DNA from: Lumbricus rubellus
Lineage: Eukaryota; Annelida; Clitellata; Crassiclitellata; Lumbricidae
Assembly (NCBI GenBank): GCA_945859605.1
Contig: OX243817.1
Location: forward strand, 33,536,790-33,600,789
DNA length: 64,000 nt
Direction: 5' to 3'
In this document: positions 41,189-53,339 of the stretch, one piece after another
Layout: each line of letters starts with the position of its first letter
Position numbering within the stretch: the first letter of the stretch is position 1
Translations under genes and position numbers: made by a program
The notes under the pieces: generated by a model
The model's input: only the letters and a program-made list of their open reading frames with translations
What the model was told of the DNA's origin: nothing
Databases searched by the model: none

Positions 41189-43632
41189 TTAAGAGCGAAT
41201 TCCAAACAGCGCAGTGGAGCCTTCACTATCGGAGCACATGTAATCATGAGAAGCATCGAGGTACTCCTCGAAGCTAACCAGTCCGTCGTGGTTAGTGTCG
41301 ACTTTGACAAAAGCTGACTCGGTGAAACTGATGTCAACAAAGCCAAGACTTAGAAAGATGCGGCGATATTCGTCGTATAATTGAAAAGACCTTGCTGACT
41401 GAGTTTCAAAGGATTGAACAGAGAGAGGAGCGCATCGTCGAGTGTCCGTTGAAAGGAAGGATCATCGCATTGCGTACTGACGGATTGCATCAACAACTCT
41501 TTGGTCATCAAAACGTCGTCTTGTTTCGCTGCTGCGCTGGTGTAAACAGAAAAAAGCTACAAAAGAAAAACGCGATATAGCCTAACTTGTAACAAGAACA
41601 AGGGTCCACAAAGAAAAACAAAGGCCAGAAAAACGCTTGAAATGTGTTCAGTGCATCATTGGCAATAGCGGTCCTACCATGGATATAGGCCTAGGTCGCG
41701 ACAGGTCATTTGATGAACTGCCTATTTTTATTATAGACTTGGCTTGTGACCTACATGTATAAAACATTATTTGAAACCTAGAATAATCTTTTATCTAAAC
41801 TTAATTTCAATGACCAGCTGAAAAATGCATGACCTAGACGCGACCTAATGTAGGCTACATGATTGTAGGCCTACATGTATAATTTATAGGGTCTATAGCG
41901 GGCGCCGCTACAGTAGGCCCTACTGTTTCTGACGGGCAAAGACGTTTTCTATCATGCCTATTACAGGATTCGCATACTATAAAATCACAGGAAACACACT
42001 CCAAGTATCAGAACCTATTCTTGAAAATTGTTTCATTTTATGTACTTAATAAAACGCTTTGGATAGCGCGTTAAGATTACTCACATCACCAAGAAGTTGT
42101 CGAGCAGTCGCTCTTTGTGATTGGTCAAAGTATTCCCGATCGGCATAATATCTCTGCCAGGCCATAGAAATCTTCTCTACGCACAACCTCATTTCCGTCG
42201 AAATCCAGTATAATGAAGTAGGTTCTCATTTTCTCGATCCATGTGTCACTCCTCCTGATGTTCTGACGGTTGAACAGAACACTTGCTACAGTAGACTCGG
42301 CAGAATAACTGTCTGAAATGAAAATAATAATCTTTTAGAAAGTTTTATGAAAATTGTTTCGCTATACCACGACGAGAGTGACGACACTGCCAGCAATTTG
42401 AACCTCCCACAATAATAATAATAATTATTGAAAACTATGACAATAATTAGCCTAATTACACATCTTAAAATAGAATATAATTTTATTGTGCTGGATCTGT
42501 AAACGCCTAGAACCAGAAAATGTGCATAGGTGGCCCTAACCAGCGGGACCCTGCAGTCCCTTCTGGGTTTCCTTTTGTTACCAAGAGCGTTCATGTTTAT
42601 TTTGATGTGATGATATAATATCTTGTGTGCTTTTTGGCTCAATAAAATTGATTGATATTGATATATTATTCGTTCTACCCTTTCTGTATCTTCTCATCGG
42701 TAACTCCCATCTATGAATCAGCTTGACTGCTTTGTCCCTCGCTATTAACCAAGCCCAATACGTTGCCATCACTGGCCCTTCTTATATATAGCCTAATACG
42801 GACGGTGAATAGCTCCCCTCTCTCTCTCGCTCTCTTCCAGAGACATTTCTTCTAACGATTGATCTCGCACTGATAGCGCTAAAGCAGTGCTGTCCAACGT
42901 GCGGCCCGCGGGTCGCATGCGGCCCGCGGAGTGATTTCAAGTGGCCCGCCAGAGCATGCTAAATTCTATCACTGTGTATAGAATAAAGTAAAGGACAAAA
43001 TCTGGTCGAATTTAACGTTTTTTAATATTCATATTGTAACGGTTTCTGAGGTTTGAAAAGTCACCGGAAAAGCCAGTTCGACAACTAACTTAATATCGAT
43101 AAAATTCCAAGGACAGAACCGATGAATGGCGATGGCTTTGGCTCATTCTCAACCACAGGGTGGAGATGAACAAAAAACTATAACTGGGAGACGAAACGAA
43201 GAGCTGAGTTTGCCAGACCGTGGGCTGCCAGGCTTGGCGACAAACTTAAAATCCAGCTGAGCACACCTAATAATTTTGGTGCTGATCGATAGACCTAATT
43301 CATGGTTCATTTATACATTACAATAACTCCATAAAATAGTTAAAATTATCAGTAACTTTTTGCCGTTACTTTGAACTTATTGTTGCGGCCCTCGGCTTCA
43401 AGGCTGTTGCTTCTGCGGCCCGCGGGGCCAAAAAGGTTTGACAGCACTGCGCTAATGAATGACAATGCATATAAACGGCGCATTTGATTTACAAGATCAC
43501 AAATTACAGATTACATTACACTGCATTACATTACTATTCTTAGAGCTGGAGCTTACCAGTTTGGGTAGCATCTTCATTTGCTGCGACGAGTAAAATATTC
43601 GTCAGAAGCAGCGCCTTCCAAGTCAGAGGCAT
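41189..43632 (-). CDS. Secreted EF-hand protein, sarcoplasmic-calcium-binding type, three exons with two frameshifts
   Basis: Probable calcium buffer or sensor that enters the secretory pathway. Exon 1 (43632-43557) encodes MPLTWKALLLTNILLVAANE, a signal peptide, and ends ACTG before GTAAGC. Exon 2 (42312 to about 42090) follows TTTCAG and continues in phase: DSYSAESTVASVLFN, WIEKMRTYFIILDFDGNEVV (first EF loop), a frame change, then AWQRYYADREYFDQSQRATA. Exon 3 (about 41531-41189) reads DDVLMTKELLMQSVSTQCDD, FQRTLDDALLSLF, a second frame change, then SFQLYDEYRRIFLSLGF, VDTNHDGLVSFEEYL (canonical EF loop) and LFGIRS at the end. The order of loops and the C-terminal LFG resemble invertebrate sarcoplasmic calcium-binding proteins, which normally lack a signal peptide. 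The two one-base frame changes mean a recent pseudogene or assembly indels. The exact exon 2 donor and exon 3 acceptor are uncertain. Confidence 0.72.
42530..42672 (+). repeat. Probable LINE/SINE 3' tail in intron 1
   Basis: The sequence GCTTTTTGGCTCAATAAAAT followed by TGATTGATATTGATATAT resembles the 3' end and microsatellite tail of L2/CR1-type retroposons. It lies in intron 1 of the EF-hand gene. No body of the element is recognised. Confidence 0.4.
42885..43449. mobile_element. 565-bp hAT element in intron 1 of the EF-hand gene
   Basis: The ends CAGTGCTGTCCAAC and (reverse complement) CAGTGCTGTCAAACC, both followed by GCGGCCCGCGG-type words, are classic hAT termini. Flanking direct repeats CGCTAAAG (42877-42884) and CGCTAATG (43450-43457) match at 7 of 8 positions. 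No transposase is recognisable; the interior is AT-rich. Confidence 0.85.
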
Positions 43633-44110
43633 ACCGGTTGTGAAGCTTAACTAAAATGGAAACCCATAATTGATTTTTTTAAAGTCTCCATACTGAGACA
43701 CGCCTGCTTGCACCTATCATGATAATCACTGCCTTAAATAGCTGCAAACATGAATAAATTATCTAAATATAGGTTACTTGGTGTCAATTTTTGAGTCTAG
43801 TTACTCTAGTATAGAAACATAAAATAGGTCATCTTAAATCATTGCTCAGCGTAATTTATTTAATTTTCCACGCTCGTCCTAAGAAAATATTCAATGGACA
43901 TATTCAAAGCCAATCGTAGCCTATCTAGCCTACGCATATATTATTCCATTTGATCAATATCATTTTGCACCTGATAGCGGTGTGACTATCGGGTTTCTTG
44001 CGAATAAACGAAAATAATAATAACTATATTCTTTTAAATAGCCTAATAATTATTCTATAGATTTATTATAATAATAATGACAATCGTCTCAAATTTTTAG
44101 TCTACATGTA
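43633..44110. other. Upstream region of the EF-hand gene
   Basis: No coding sequence. The promoter of the EF-hand gene should lie here; no core element is recognised with confidence. Confidence 0.4.
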
Positions 44111-45287
44111 CAGGGTGCGGCAAAATAAAGTAATCCCCTACAGTGTTTAGCCCATATCTTGGCCAAACATATGAATTTTTAAATGAAATCTTACAGTCGT
44201 AAAGACAATTCATATTTACGTATACAATGGTCAAATTTCAACAAAATATGTCAAACACAACAAAAGTCATATCACTTTTAGTGAGGCCACCCACCGTTTT
44301 TTGACGATTCAAAAACGAAGCGCAACAAAAACTAGCTTTTTTGCTAATATCATGGCCAGAAGTAAGAATTTCAAAATTAATCTTTACAGGTTTTAAGAAA
44401 ATTCACATTTACACATGATGGCCAGATTTCATCAAAAATATGTCATAGGCTACACAACAAAAGTTATACCATTTATAGTAAGACCACCCACCGTTTTTGA
44501 CGAGTCAAAAGCGAAACGCAACAAAAAGTAACAAAAACACGAGTTTATTAAGTATCATCTCAAATAACTGTTGTCAAATGAACTTGGTAGTGCTTCACAA
44601 CTTGTGTTCAATGTGCCCACCACCAGTGCCAAAACTTCTTTTGAATCTCTTTGCAAAGTTCTTGATGGACCTGTTGATTAATCTGACAGATTTCTTATTT
44701 ACCGATTTGATTGTCATCTTGCTAAGTGACTTCTCAGTGACGTGCAGCTCGCTAGTAACCTGTTCCTTTTTTAAATAGTAATAATAATGATCATCTGGCA
44801 TTAGCAAGGCCATCTGATAACAATTATTTGAGATGAGACTTCACAAAATCGTGTTTTTCCTACTTTTTTGCTGCGTTACGTCTTTGAATCGTCAAAAAAC
44901 CATGGGTGGCCTCCCTGAAAGTGCCATAACTTTTATTCTGTTTGAAATATTTTGCTGAAATCTGGCCATCATGTGTAGATATGAATGGTCTTTAAGCCTC
45001 TAAAATTTCATTTCAAAATTCTTACTTCCGGCCAAGATATTGGCCAGGATAACTAAATTGTTTTTTGTGTCATTTTTTGTTCCGTCGCGTTTTTGAATCG
45101 TCAAAAAACGGTGGGTTGCCTCACTAAAAGTGGTATAAAGTCTGTATTAAATATTTTGCTGAAATTTGACCATTGTACGTAAATATGAATTGTCGTTTAG
45201 ACTGCAAAGTTTCGTTTAAAAATTCGTATGTTTGGCCAAGATATGGGTTGAAAGCCGTAGGAGATTACTTTATTTTTCCGCACCCTG
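44111..45287. mobile_element. 1.18-kb mariner-like foldback element
   Basis: The left end CAGGGTGCGGCAAAATAAAG and right end (reverse complement CAGGGTGCGGAAAAATAAAG) start arms of roughly 430 bp. Each arm contains an internal diverged duplication marked by CCACCCACCGTTTTTTGACG. TA flanks both ends. In the centre, on the minus strand, 44813-44595 reads SVRLINRSIKNFAKRFKRSF, GTGGGHIEHKL and a stop. This resembles the C-terminal GGGHxEH end of mariner-type transposases. Otherwise the transposase is lost. Confidence 0.8.
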
Positions 45288-46105
45288 TACATAGACCAAC
45301 TCACAGCGGCTCTTCCTCCTCCTCCTCTTCCTCCTCATCCTCCTCCTTCTTTTCCTGTGCTAGATTGAAACTTAAAACTCATGGCTTGTCTCCCTCGTCC
45401 ACGTATGGCATTCCCAAAGCATCTACCATAGCTAAAGCAATATGGGCATTGCCTCTCCATTTTTATTTGTACTTACCATAGCCTCTCGTAAAGAACGTCT
45501 GTAAATATTCCTAAAAGGAGTCAAACGCCTATAGTTTGTATCGAGCAGTCTATCCCAACAGTCTCTGAACTAACCAAATAGAGACGACATTACTTTTTTA
45601 TTACTAAGTTTCTAGTCTAGTTACTCGTCTGAAAGAATGTTAACAATGTGCGGCGGCGACGACGCGACGGCAATAATTTTTATATAATGCATCGACGTGT
45701 GCTTATAGCTCAGACTCAAGTGCATCTAATTTGCATTTCAAAGCCGATGATCATATGCTCAGTTATGACCTTGTTGCACGACCAAAATCTAGTCCCACAC
45801 GAACTACTACCTCCTCCGCGTCCCCTATATTCAGAGTTCACTGATCGATTAAGACCTTGAGAACACAACCATACATGTAGCTCACTCACCCACCTTAAGT
45901 CAACTAACATTTTCATCTCGAGCTCTACTGTATAACAAAATATTGATGAGCTTATTGATCGATTCTAACATATCACTATAATTCTTTTTAATCTTCCATT
46001 TAAATTTCTCATCCTAGCTGCGTGTCTGTCAAATTGTTTTTCAATGAAACGATATCAAATCAACACATCAATTGATATTGGCTCCTACGTAGAGGGTTCT
46101 TTACC
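45288..46105. other. Non-coding region with TCC tract
   Basis: A TCC-rich microsatellite lies at about 45310-45356. A 23-bp word at 45860-45882 (GAACACAACCATACATGTAG) recurs inverted at about 46978-47000. No gene recognised. Confidence 0.5.
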
Positions 46106-46430
46106 AGTGATGCCACAGCTGTGTTTTTCCACCTAGATCTGTGTTTTTTTGCTTTCGTCTGTGTTTCTGGGTTTTTTGGGGGAAAATCTGTGTTTTTTTT
46201 CCGTTTTCGTCTGGATTTCTGGGTTTTTTGGGGGAAAATCTGTGTTTTTTTGGGCGAGTTGACAATTTGTACATTTTTCTTGACATTTTAGACCGGACGA
46301 CTAAAAAAAAAAGGTTATCAACTTATTTGCCGGCGAAAATATAATTTTTTTTACTTTTCGGCCGGGCGACGTCTGTGTTTTTCTGGTTTTTTTTATAAGA
46401 AATCTATGTTTTTTCTGAAACCTCAATAGC
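46106..46430. mobile_element. Truncated T-rich element related to the inner nest element
   Basis: It begins GTGATGCCACAGCTGTG and continues with repeated TCTGTGTTTTTTTGC / TCTGGGTTTTTTGGGG units. It also carries the GACCGGACGACTAAAAAAAA word present in the 22.2-23.3 kb nest. The matching right end is not clear. Pro/Lys-rich and Phe-rich open frames here are repeat products. Confidence 0.6.
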
Positions 46431-46771
46431 CAGCAAATAATCACACATGGTTAGCGATGGGGGGTCGATTAGATGAAGTCTGGAATCGAACGACCTCAAT
46501 GAAGCACTCGGGGGAATAGAAAGAAGTTTTCGTAATTGGGGGAGGGGTGGGCGATGGAGAACGTTGAAGAAGCGGTGGAGGTTTTTATTTTCTGTTGTCT
46601 TTGTCTTTGTACGAATGCATACACTCCACCTGATTAACTCATTATTTTTTGCTTCAAGCTCTAAGGAATTTATATAGCGCCCTGTAGTTCGTTCATACAT
46701 CACTCATACGTCGCACGCGTGAAACATAATTATTTTAGATTCAAGGCAGTTTTTGTTTGTATGTGCACTTG

Positions 46772-46967
46772 TTATAGCGCCCCTTCAAGCTCTCCCTGCT
46801 CAGAGGTGCTCCCGATGCAAAGCGGACACTGCATCGGAGTTTCACGCCGAAGCGCTGAGTAATTGTGAGTGAAGGACTTGCCCAAGGTCCTTACGCGGCC
46901 AGGTGGATTCGAACCTCGGACCTTCCGGCTCCAAGGCAACGACGCCACCACTAGACCACCGCGCCCC
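46772..46967 (-). mobile_element. tRNA-derived SINE
   Basis: Read on the minus strand, the head GGGGCGCGGTGGTCTAGTGG contains an RNA polymerase III A box (TGGTCTAGTGG, 46948-46958). A B box GGTTCGAATCC (46905-46915) lies about 32 bases further on, the spacing found in tRNA genes. The body contains CTTGGGCAAGTCCTTCACTC, a motif known from conserved SINE central regions, and the tail ends GGGAGCACCTCTG...AAGGGGCGCTATA. It does not fold as a full tRNA and lacks an acceptor-stem partner, so it is a retroposon and not a tRNA gene. Tail-only copies occur near 1030, 6455 and 48960. Confidence 0.85.
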
Positions 46968-49632
46968 ACATATTCAGAGCTACATGTATGGTTGTGTTCC
47001 CACACTACTGTAGGCCTAAACAACGCCATGGTGTGACCTTTTGGCATTAGACAGACCGCAACGTGTCAGGGACGGACAGGGCCTACAGAAATTTCTAGGG
47101 AGGGCACAATTTTTGGTCTTGGCTGGAAAAAATTTCGCTGGTTCATTGACCGAAAAATCTGATGACCTTTTTTAGTCACACGCTACTGTTGACTGTTTTC
47201 TTTAAGCTATTTTCGTTATGTTGATTCAAAGCTTATTCAAACATTGCATCACATGCTGCTGTTTCACTCTCACCTGTTCCCGCTGCATTCTTTGAAAGCC
47301 TGTTGGAACCAGAAGCACGTCCTATACAAATTCTCAATGGTGGGCCATGGCCGGATTGCCTCCATGGATTCGCCTTTGCAACGGGTGACGCTCCAAGTCC
47401 TTGGACCAGCGACCAAAATGAACGCCGCTGCTTAACAGTAAGCGTATAATAGACCAACGACAAACTTAGAGTAGGCCTACCGTTAACACAGATGCTATGT
47501 TATCGAGCTTATTTTAAGACTAGATGTATTTTAGGCCTATTATGTACGAGAAGTACTGTACAGTGTACACTCTTGCGGTCTACTCGAAGTTTCAAGCTTC
47601 AGTATATTTGTTTTTTAGTATGTAAGCCATTTTTGAGTTACAGGCCTACTGCAAATTTGTGTGTATAATGTACATGTATATTTGTCAGTGTGCGTGTATA
47701 GCTGTGATTGTATACCAATAATAATAATTATGTAGCACACTTCTTATGTGCGTCACCGGCATTTGTGGTGGCAGCATGAATGCAATGAATTGATCGAGCG
47801 AAAGCCTTCCCCGTCTGTGTAGCCTCGTTAAGAGGTGCATGGGATGTTGTATGTACGTACGTACGCCTTAACCGAACTATAGCTAACTAGTCTAATGAAT
47901 CTCCAAAATTATCAATCTGTACCTGTATTGAGTGACTCCTGCTTGGACTGTACGTGTTTACTTCTATCACTTCTCACGTGATTTGAAGCTCGTATAATTT
48001 ATTCCCAATTACACGAATAAAGCTCTTTAACCACATGCTCTGTAAATATCAAGTGCTTTTTTTATCGCCAGCTGTTTTTTAACCTTCGTATACGCATACT
48101 TTCACCCCACTTGCGAATAATAGGCCTATAATTCAAAGCCGCTGTCAACGTTAGCGGTTATAAGCTTCTCAGTAAAAATCCATCGGCCTTTGAATTGCAC
48201 AGATACGATTCTCGCCGAGTCAAACAAACAAACGAACAAAGTTCGTTCACCTATTTTGTGACGTGAAGTATCAACTGACAAGTTCAAAGGCCCATGCTTG
48301 GTTGCCCATGCAGACACGAATCTTTGTAATCTATGTGTTGTATGATGCAGACCATGACGTGGAAGACAGTAAGCTGCAATGATCTTACTTATTGAGTGAA
48401 ACCCTAAAAGAGGCGCTACACAAACAGACCTATAGTCAAATCACGAGGAGATGAGCTTTAGTACTATAGCAATCTGTTGCCAACTGAAGTAGGCATAGAT
48501 TCGTGCTTCATCTCTATGGCAGCCTATACGTAGGCTATTTCCTCAAGGAAAATTTTCTTCCGCCCAAATGGTAGGCCCGCATGCAATCAGTCAGAACTTA
48601 TATGGATTTCAGATTCCAACTGAGAGGCGATCTGAGAGATAATGTTCAGCAGTTAATTTATATTGAGTCGCTCAAGATCCACATAAAATTAATCTGTCTG
48701 ATCTAATCGAATCTGATCAAAGCAGATGCAATAATTATATTCTAAACTAATCTAATCCACAGTAATCAAATGAAATCAAATTTAATCTAATAACTTATGT
48801 TGCGTCCACATCATAATGCCTTGAATATTAGTCGATGTGTCCTGTGACTCAATAAAACGGCATAACTCTGGTGTCGGGGACCTAAACTTGCATTACGTTA
48901 CATAGCATAAGTTGTTCAAATCTTGCTTTTAAGCTGTGGCTGGGCTGGGAGTTCCTCTGATTAGGGCTGAGAGCGCCTCTGAATAGATCACTTACAAGGG
49001 CGCTATACAATTTCTTAAAGTGAATGAATGAGTCACTGTTTTCGACATTATGGCAATGATATTATTTTGGCTACGAAAATCGACAATGACATACAATAAT
49101 AGTTTGACGTCACACAATAGAACCGTAAGCGTCTTAATATGTTTTGTAGAAGAAACGCTGAGTCATTCGATTCATTTCGGTTGAAAAGCGCAGACGAATA
49201 AGACGACAAAGAAGACGATAGGCCTAAAGAAGACGAAAAACACGTCAAACACGACAAAACGATGAAAAGGCGTAAAAAGAAGATAAAAGTTGTTAGAGAA
49301 GACGAGCAAGCCATTATTAGACGCAGTATGATAAGGCCGATGTTTTTGCGCATTTTTGACGTGCGTCAGAGAAAGCATAACATAGGCCTACTATGTATAG
49401 GTCTAGGCCTCGTAACTTCAATACGTCACTGGCATCTTATAGATGTGTTATGACAGTGCGTATGTAATTATGTATAATTTAATTTCATTGAGTAATTTCT
49501 CATAGACAAATTTAATGACGTAAAAATAATGTTTGTAGAGCAAATGGATATCGTCACAATGAAAAGTTCATAGAGCAGATCTATAATGTCCTGAATCCTA
49601 ATGGCACTATAGCCACAGCCTTAACATGGTTC
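46968..49632. other. Intergenic DNA, no gene seen
   Basis: A hAT-type scrap (GACAGGGCCTACAGAAATTT) lies near 47080. The plus strand at about 47230-47420 reads FFESLLEPEARPIQILNGGP in one frame. It may be a coding relic but I recognise no family. A SINE tail fragment lies at about 48960-49010 (GAGAGCGCCTCTGA, AAGGGCGCTATAC). The rest is AT-rich with TAGGCCTA motifs. Confidence 0.5.
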
Positions 49633-50234
49633 CACGACAACTGGTCTACCGACAACTCGTCTACCGACAACTCGTCTCCGGACAATTGGTCTAACGACAA
49701 CTGGTCTACTGACGAATAGCATTGATGAAATAGAAGCTGGATTTACGAAAATGATTTTTTTGCTTAAATGGAAGCTGGATTGACGATTTTCATTCATGTA
49801 TTCCAACATGCACCCATTTCTACTTCAAATCTAAAAATACCTTCATCCAGCTTCTAGTTCTCGCCTGTTATTTTAGTCAATCCAGCTTCTATTTCATATA
49901 TAAAAAATACCCTCATCCAGCTTCCATTACTTAAGTGGTTTTCTTATCAATCCAGCTTCCATTTCAGATCTAGAAATACCTTCATCCAGCTTTTATTTAT
50001 CATGCGTTATTTTCGTCAATCCAGCTTCTATTTCACCTGTAAGAGAACCATCATCCAGATTCCATTTCTCTTGCGTTTTTTTCATCAATCCAACCTCCAT
50101 TTCACCTCTAAAAACTATCATCCAGCTTCCATTTCTCAAGCGCTGGATAAGTTGTCAGTAGACCAGTTGTCGTTAGACGAATTGTCCGGAGACCACTTGT
50201 CGTTAGACGAGTTGTCGTTAGACGAGTTGTCGTG
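49633..50234. mobile_element. 602-bp foldback with GACAACTCGTCTA arms and internal satellite
   Basis: The left arm (49633-49715) is about six tandem units of CGACAACT(G/C)GTCTA(C/A). The right arm (about 50150-50234) holds the same units inverted (TAGACGAGTTGTCG). Between them is an array of the CAATCCAGCTTC(C/T)ATTTC satellite, arranged as units of about 70 bp each made of two halves. Flanks do not show a clear duplication. The architecture mirrors the 597-bp Mutator-like foldback at 33453-34049. No coding capacity. Confidence 0.82.
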
Positions 50235-51253
50235 ACACCCCATAACATGTAGGCTATGTGCATTGTGCAGTGTAGGTTTGTCAGTTCAATCTAAATTCTA
50301 CGTCATTTCAACAAACGAATTATGACGTCATCTGTTTCCATGGCAATCTCTATTGTTCATCAACTGATAAACGCCTAAGAATTTATCTCTGGTTATAATA
50401 TAATACACTGATGCATCAAACCTAGATGTACAAAAGCATGCTGTCGCCTTTACTCTTACGGCCAAATTCATTGTATCCTTTTATCAGAGAATGCTGTACT
50501 GGAATAAAAAAAATTAGAATGTCTACAAAATCACGGTATCGGCTACATGTATTGTCTCAAGAGCGCAAATGAGAACGCTCGACTTTCGAAAGACATCTTT
50601 AAATGAAACATGATCGACACAGTAGCCTATACACTCTATATTATAAACACTGCTTCTTTTTCCTGCTATTACACCTACAGTTACGAACTGGAGGTGGTTA
50701 AGTAGCAGGCATTGAGCTTGGAGAGACCAGCATAATGAAAAGAACTCATTGAGCTCTTTCTCGATATATTCAAAACAAAATGCTGGAATAATAACATGTA
50801 TATATGCACTTCGCTTTTGGGCGGACCTCAGAGGAAGCGGTCTCCAGGCAGTTAGCTTGGAGAGACCTGCATTTCATCGGACTTGTGATGTCGTACTCTC
50901 ATGTCAGCTCTTCCTTGGAAGAGCTGGAAGACAGGAGATGATGTGTGAAAGAGTCTAGACCTAATGGGCTTTTTCTTTTGTTTCCGCTATTCACAAAGAC
51001 AACTGGGTTAAATGAAAGTGTGATGTATGCATTTCGCGAGCGGATACCAGTGGGAGCGGTCTCCTTGTGATGATATGTTTCTACAACGACTATGTTTGGA
51101 CACGAGACTAAAATCTCTGCTAAACATTTCACAAATAATATTACTTTATTGTCTTCCTTTTCTGGCTAATCCTACCTTCTCCTGTCTTAGAACTTGGTAG
51201 ACTAGAAAGAGCAGATTAATAATAATTAGAACATCTTCAATAAAATGTCGATG

Positions 51254-51302
<49 letters not shown>

Positions 51303-53330
51303 ATCATGAGTCATCATGAGTCATGACACAAGACAAAGGCGCATGCGATCAGGATTCAAACAGATAGACAGGAAATACATAAATTCGGACAGACCGGTAG
51401 GCCATCGGGCAGGTAGGCAGGCAGGTACACGTAGCCTATAATATATCCACCACATATAATTCTAACATGAGCAATTGTTTGTGTGCCACAGTACGTTTAT
51501 ATGGCGCTAGCAGATTTATACGCATGCAATGAAACAGATTTTAATGATATTCACCTCTGGCGATTACACAGTGTATCGCCAAATCAGATTGAAAGTTTAG
51601 GTGTATGTGTGTGAGTGTCTTTGTGCGTGTGTGCTCAAAAAGGTTAGAAAGTTCCGAATCAGAGGCGCGTATATCCTAGGCTCTATACTAGTCTATATAG
51701 TAGCCTAGGATAGACCTAGGCCTATATAGTAGTGGACATAAATTCCTTCCGTTTCCGCAATGTAGTTTATGACTTCTTGCCAACGTTGCATTGCCCTCGT
51801 TAAGTAGGTTATCTTAAGCTAATAATTACGGCCAACCTTACCTATTACTGCTTAAAACAAAGAGAAACAGATTTCAATGCAAGGAAATATAATTCTTGAA
51901 GAAAGACGCCATTGACAATTGAAATTTTGAAAAAGCACATTATAGGCCTATTATAGCTCACTATAGGTTAAGTTAAATTATTGTCTGTTCAGGTTAGTAG
52001 TTGGAAAAGTCTTTAGGTTTCAAATGAAGACTACATGTAGAAGATGCGGCGATCAGATTCGAAGATCCAGCAGACATCTTGATCAGTGCTCCGACTTGAT
52101 CTTTAGCCAACTAGAAAACAACATTGTCTGATATAAGCTTATAGGATATGCTGAACATTTTCTTGCTAGGATCATATCAGATAAGTTGATGATCAGGAAC
52201 AGAAGTGTTTGAAAGAATAACTTGCTTAAATATTGTGTCCGCAAACCATTTCAATGTCGGTCACAAAAACTCACAATGCCAAGAAAGATGACTCGCTTCA
52301 TGACTAACTGCCTTCTGGGTGTCAGCTACGCCAACATTTCTCAACGAAATCTGTATCAAAGAGATCGACTAGTCTTAGCCTATGTCTTATGCATGGCTGC
52401 GCTGACGCCATAGAAGACTGCCAGTTGGATTAGACCCCTAAACATGTAGGCTAGTATTAATTGTAGTAAGAACGTTGACATGAGCGACATTGACAGCTAA
52501 CCACATTATTGCTTCCGGCTCAAGTAGGGCAGTTTTAAAATTCTTAAGGAACAGAGTGGAGTGACCCCTGTGCAACAGAAGGCCATTCAAGGTGGTAGGA
52601 TCAGTTACCGAGAATGAACAGCGCTATCGGATAGAAGTCGGCGAGCGTGAGCTACATGTATAGGCTAAGCTCAAATTGGTTATATTATTTACAGAAGCAA
52701 CTCTAGAAACGAAAACGAATTATTCCCAAACCTGTCAAATTGAAGTTGAGATCTATGATCGGGGCTGAACCAGATGAATCATCTACAAAAATACAACAGT
52801 GTATTTACATTTTTAATCGTGGACTTGTGCTGCGCTGACAAAGATTAGGCCTACCTGAAATTTAGTCACAAAAATATCAGTAGGCCTATTAATTATTCAT
52901 ACATGTGCTGTCGTGCATACAACTCTGTGTCGTTGGCGTTTAAATAAAGGCGTTAAGACATCTTGTCCAGTTTAGTTTCCGAAGGTCGCAACTAATGGAT
53001 CGCTATCTGGATTTCAACTGCGTTCATGGTGAACTTCAACAATAAATTGTAGGCCCTACTCAATCAAACACTAAAGTCACTGATTGTACATGATTGTGAA
53101 TATATGTTTCGTTATAAACATTTTGTAATTTAATTATAATTACGAGCATTCAGAGGTTCTACATTCGCATTCTGGGCTTGTTATAAGAAATGTCCTAAAA
53201 TGTTTTGATATTGAGTCTGTTATTCTAAAGCATAAACTCTGCAAATTGAAGAGTAGCAAAGACCATTGCAATCATATTTTATCGGCTGTTGCTGCCTTTG
53301 TCTCTTCTCATGTTGACCGCTGAAAGAACT
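50235..53330. other. Intergenic DNA, no gene seen
   Basis: It contains an (ATC)n microsatellite at 51254-51303 and GTGTGTGAGTG words near 51605-51640. A short repeated phrase, GCTTGGAGAGACC, occurs at about 50718 and 50857. No conserved coding sequence, RNA gene or complete mobile element was found. Confidence 0.5.
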
Positions 53331-53339
53331 TTTAGATTC

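Noticed and set aside
46890..46967. tRNA gene
   Set aside because: A and B boxes are present, but it does not close into a tRNA cloverleaf and continues into a SINE body and tail.
47233..47463. Possible gene near 47.3 kb (ESLLEPEARPIQ... frame)
   Set aside because: Short, without splice sites or a recognised family. Kept only as a possible relic.
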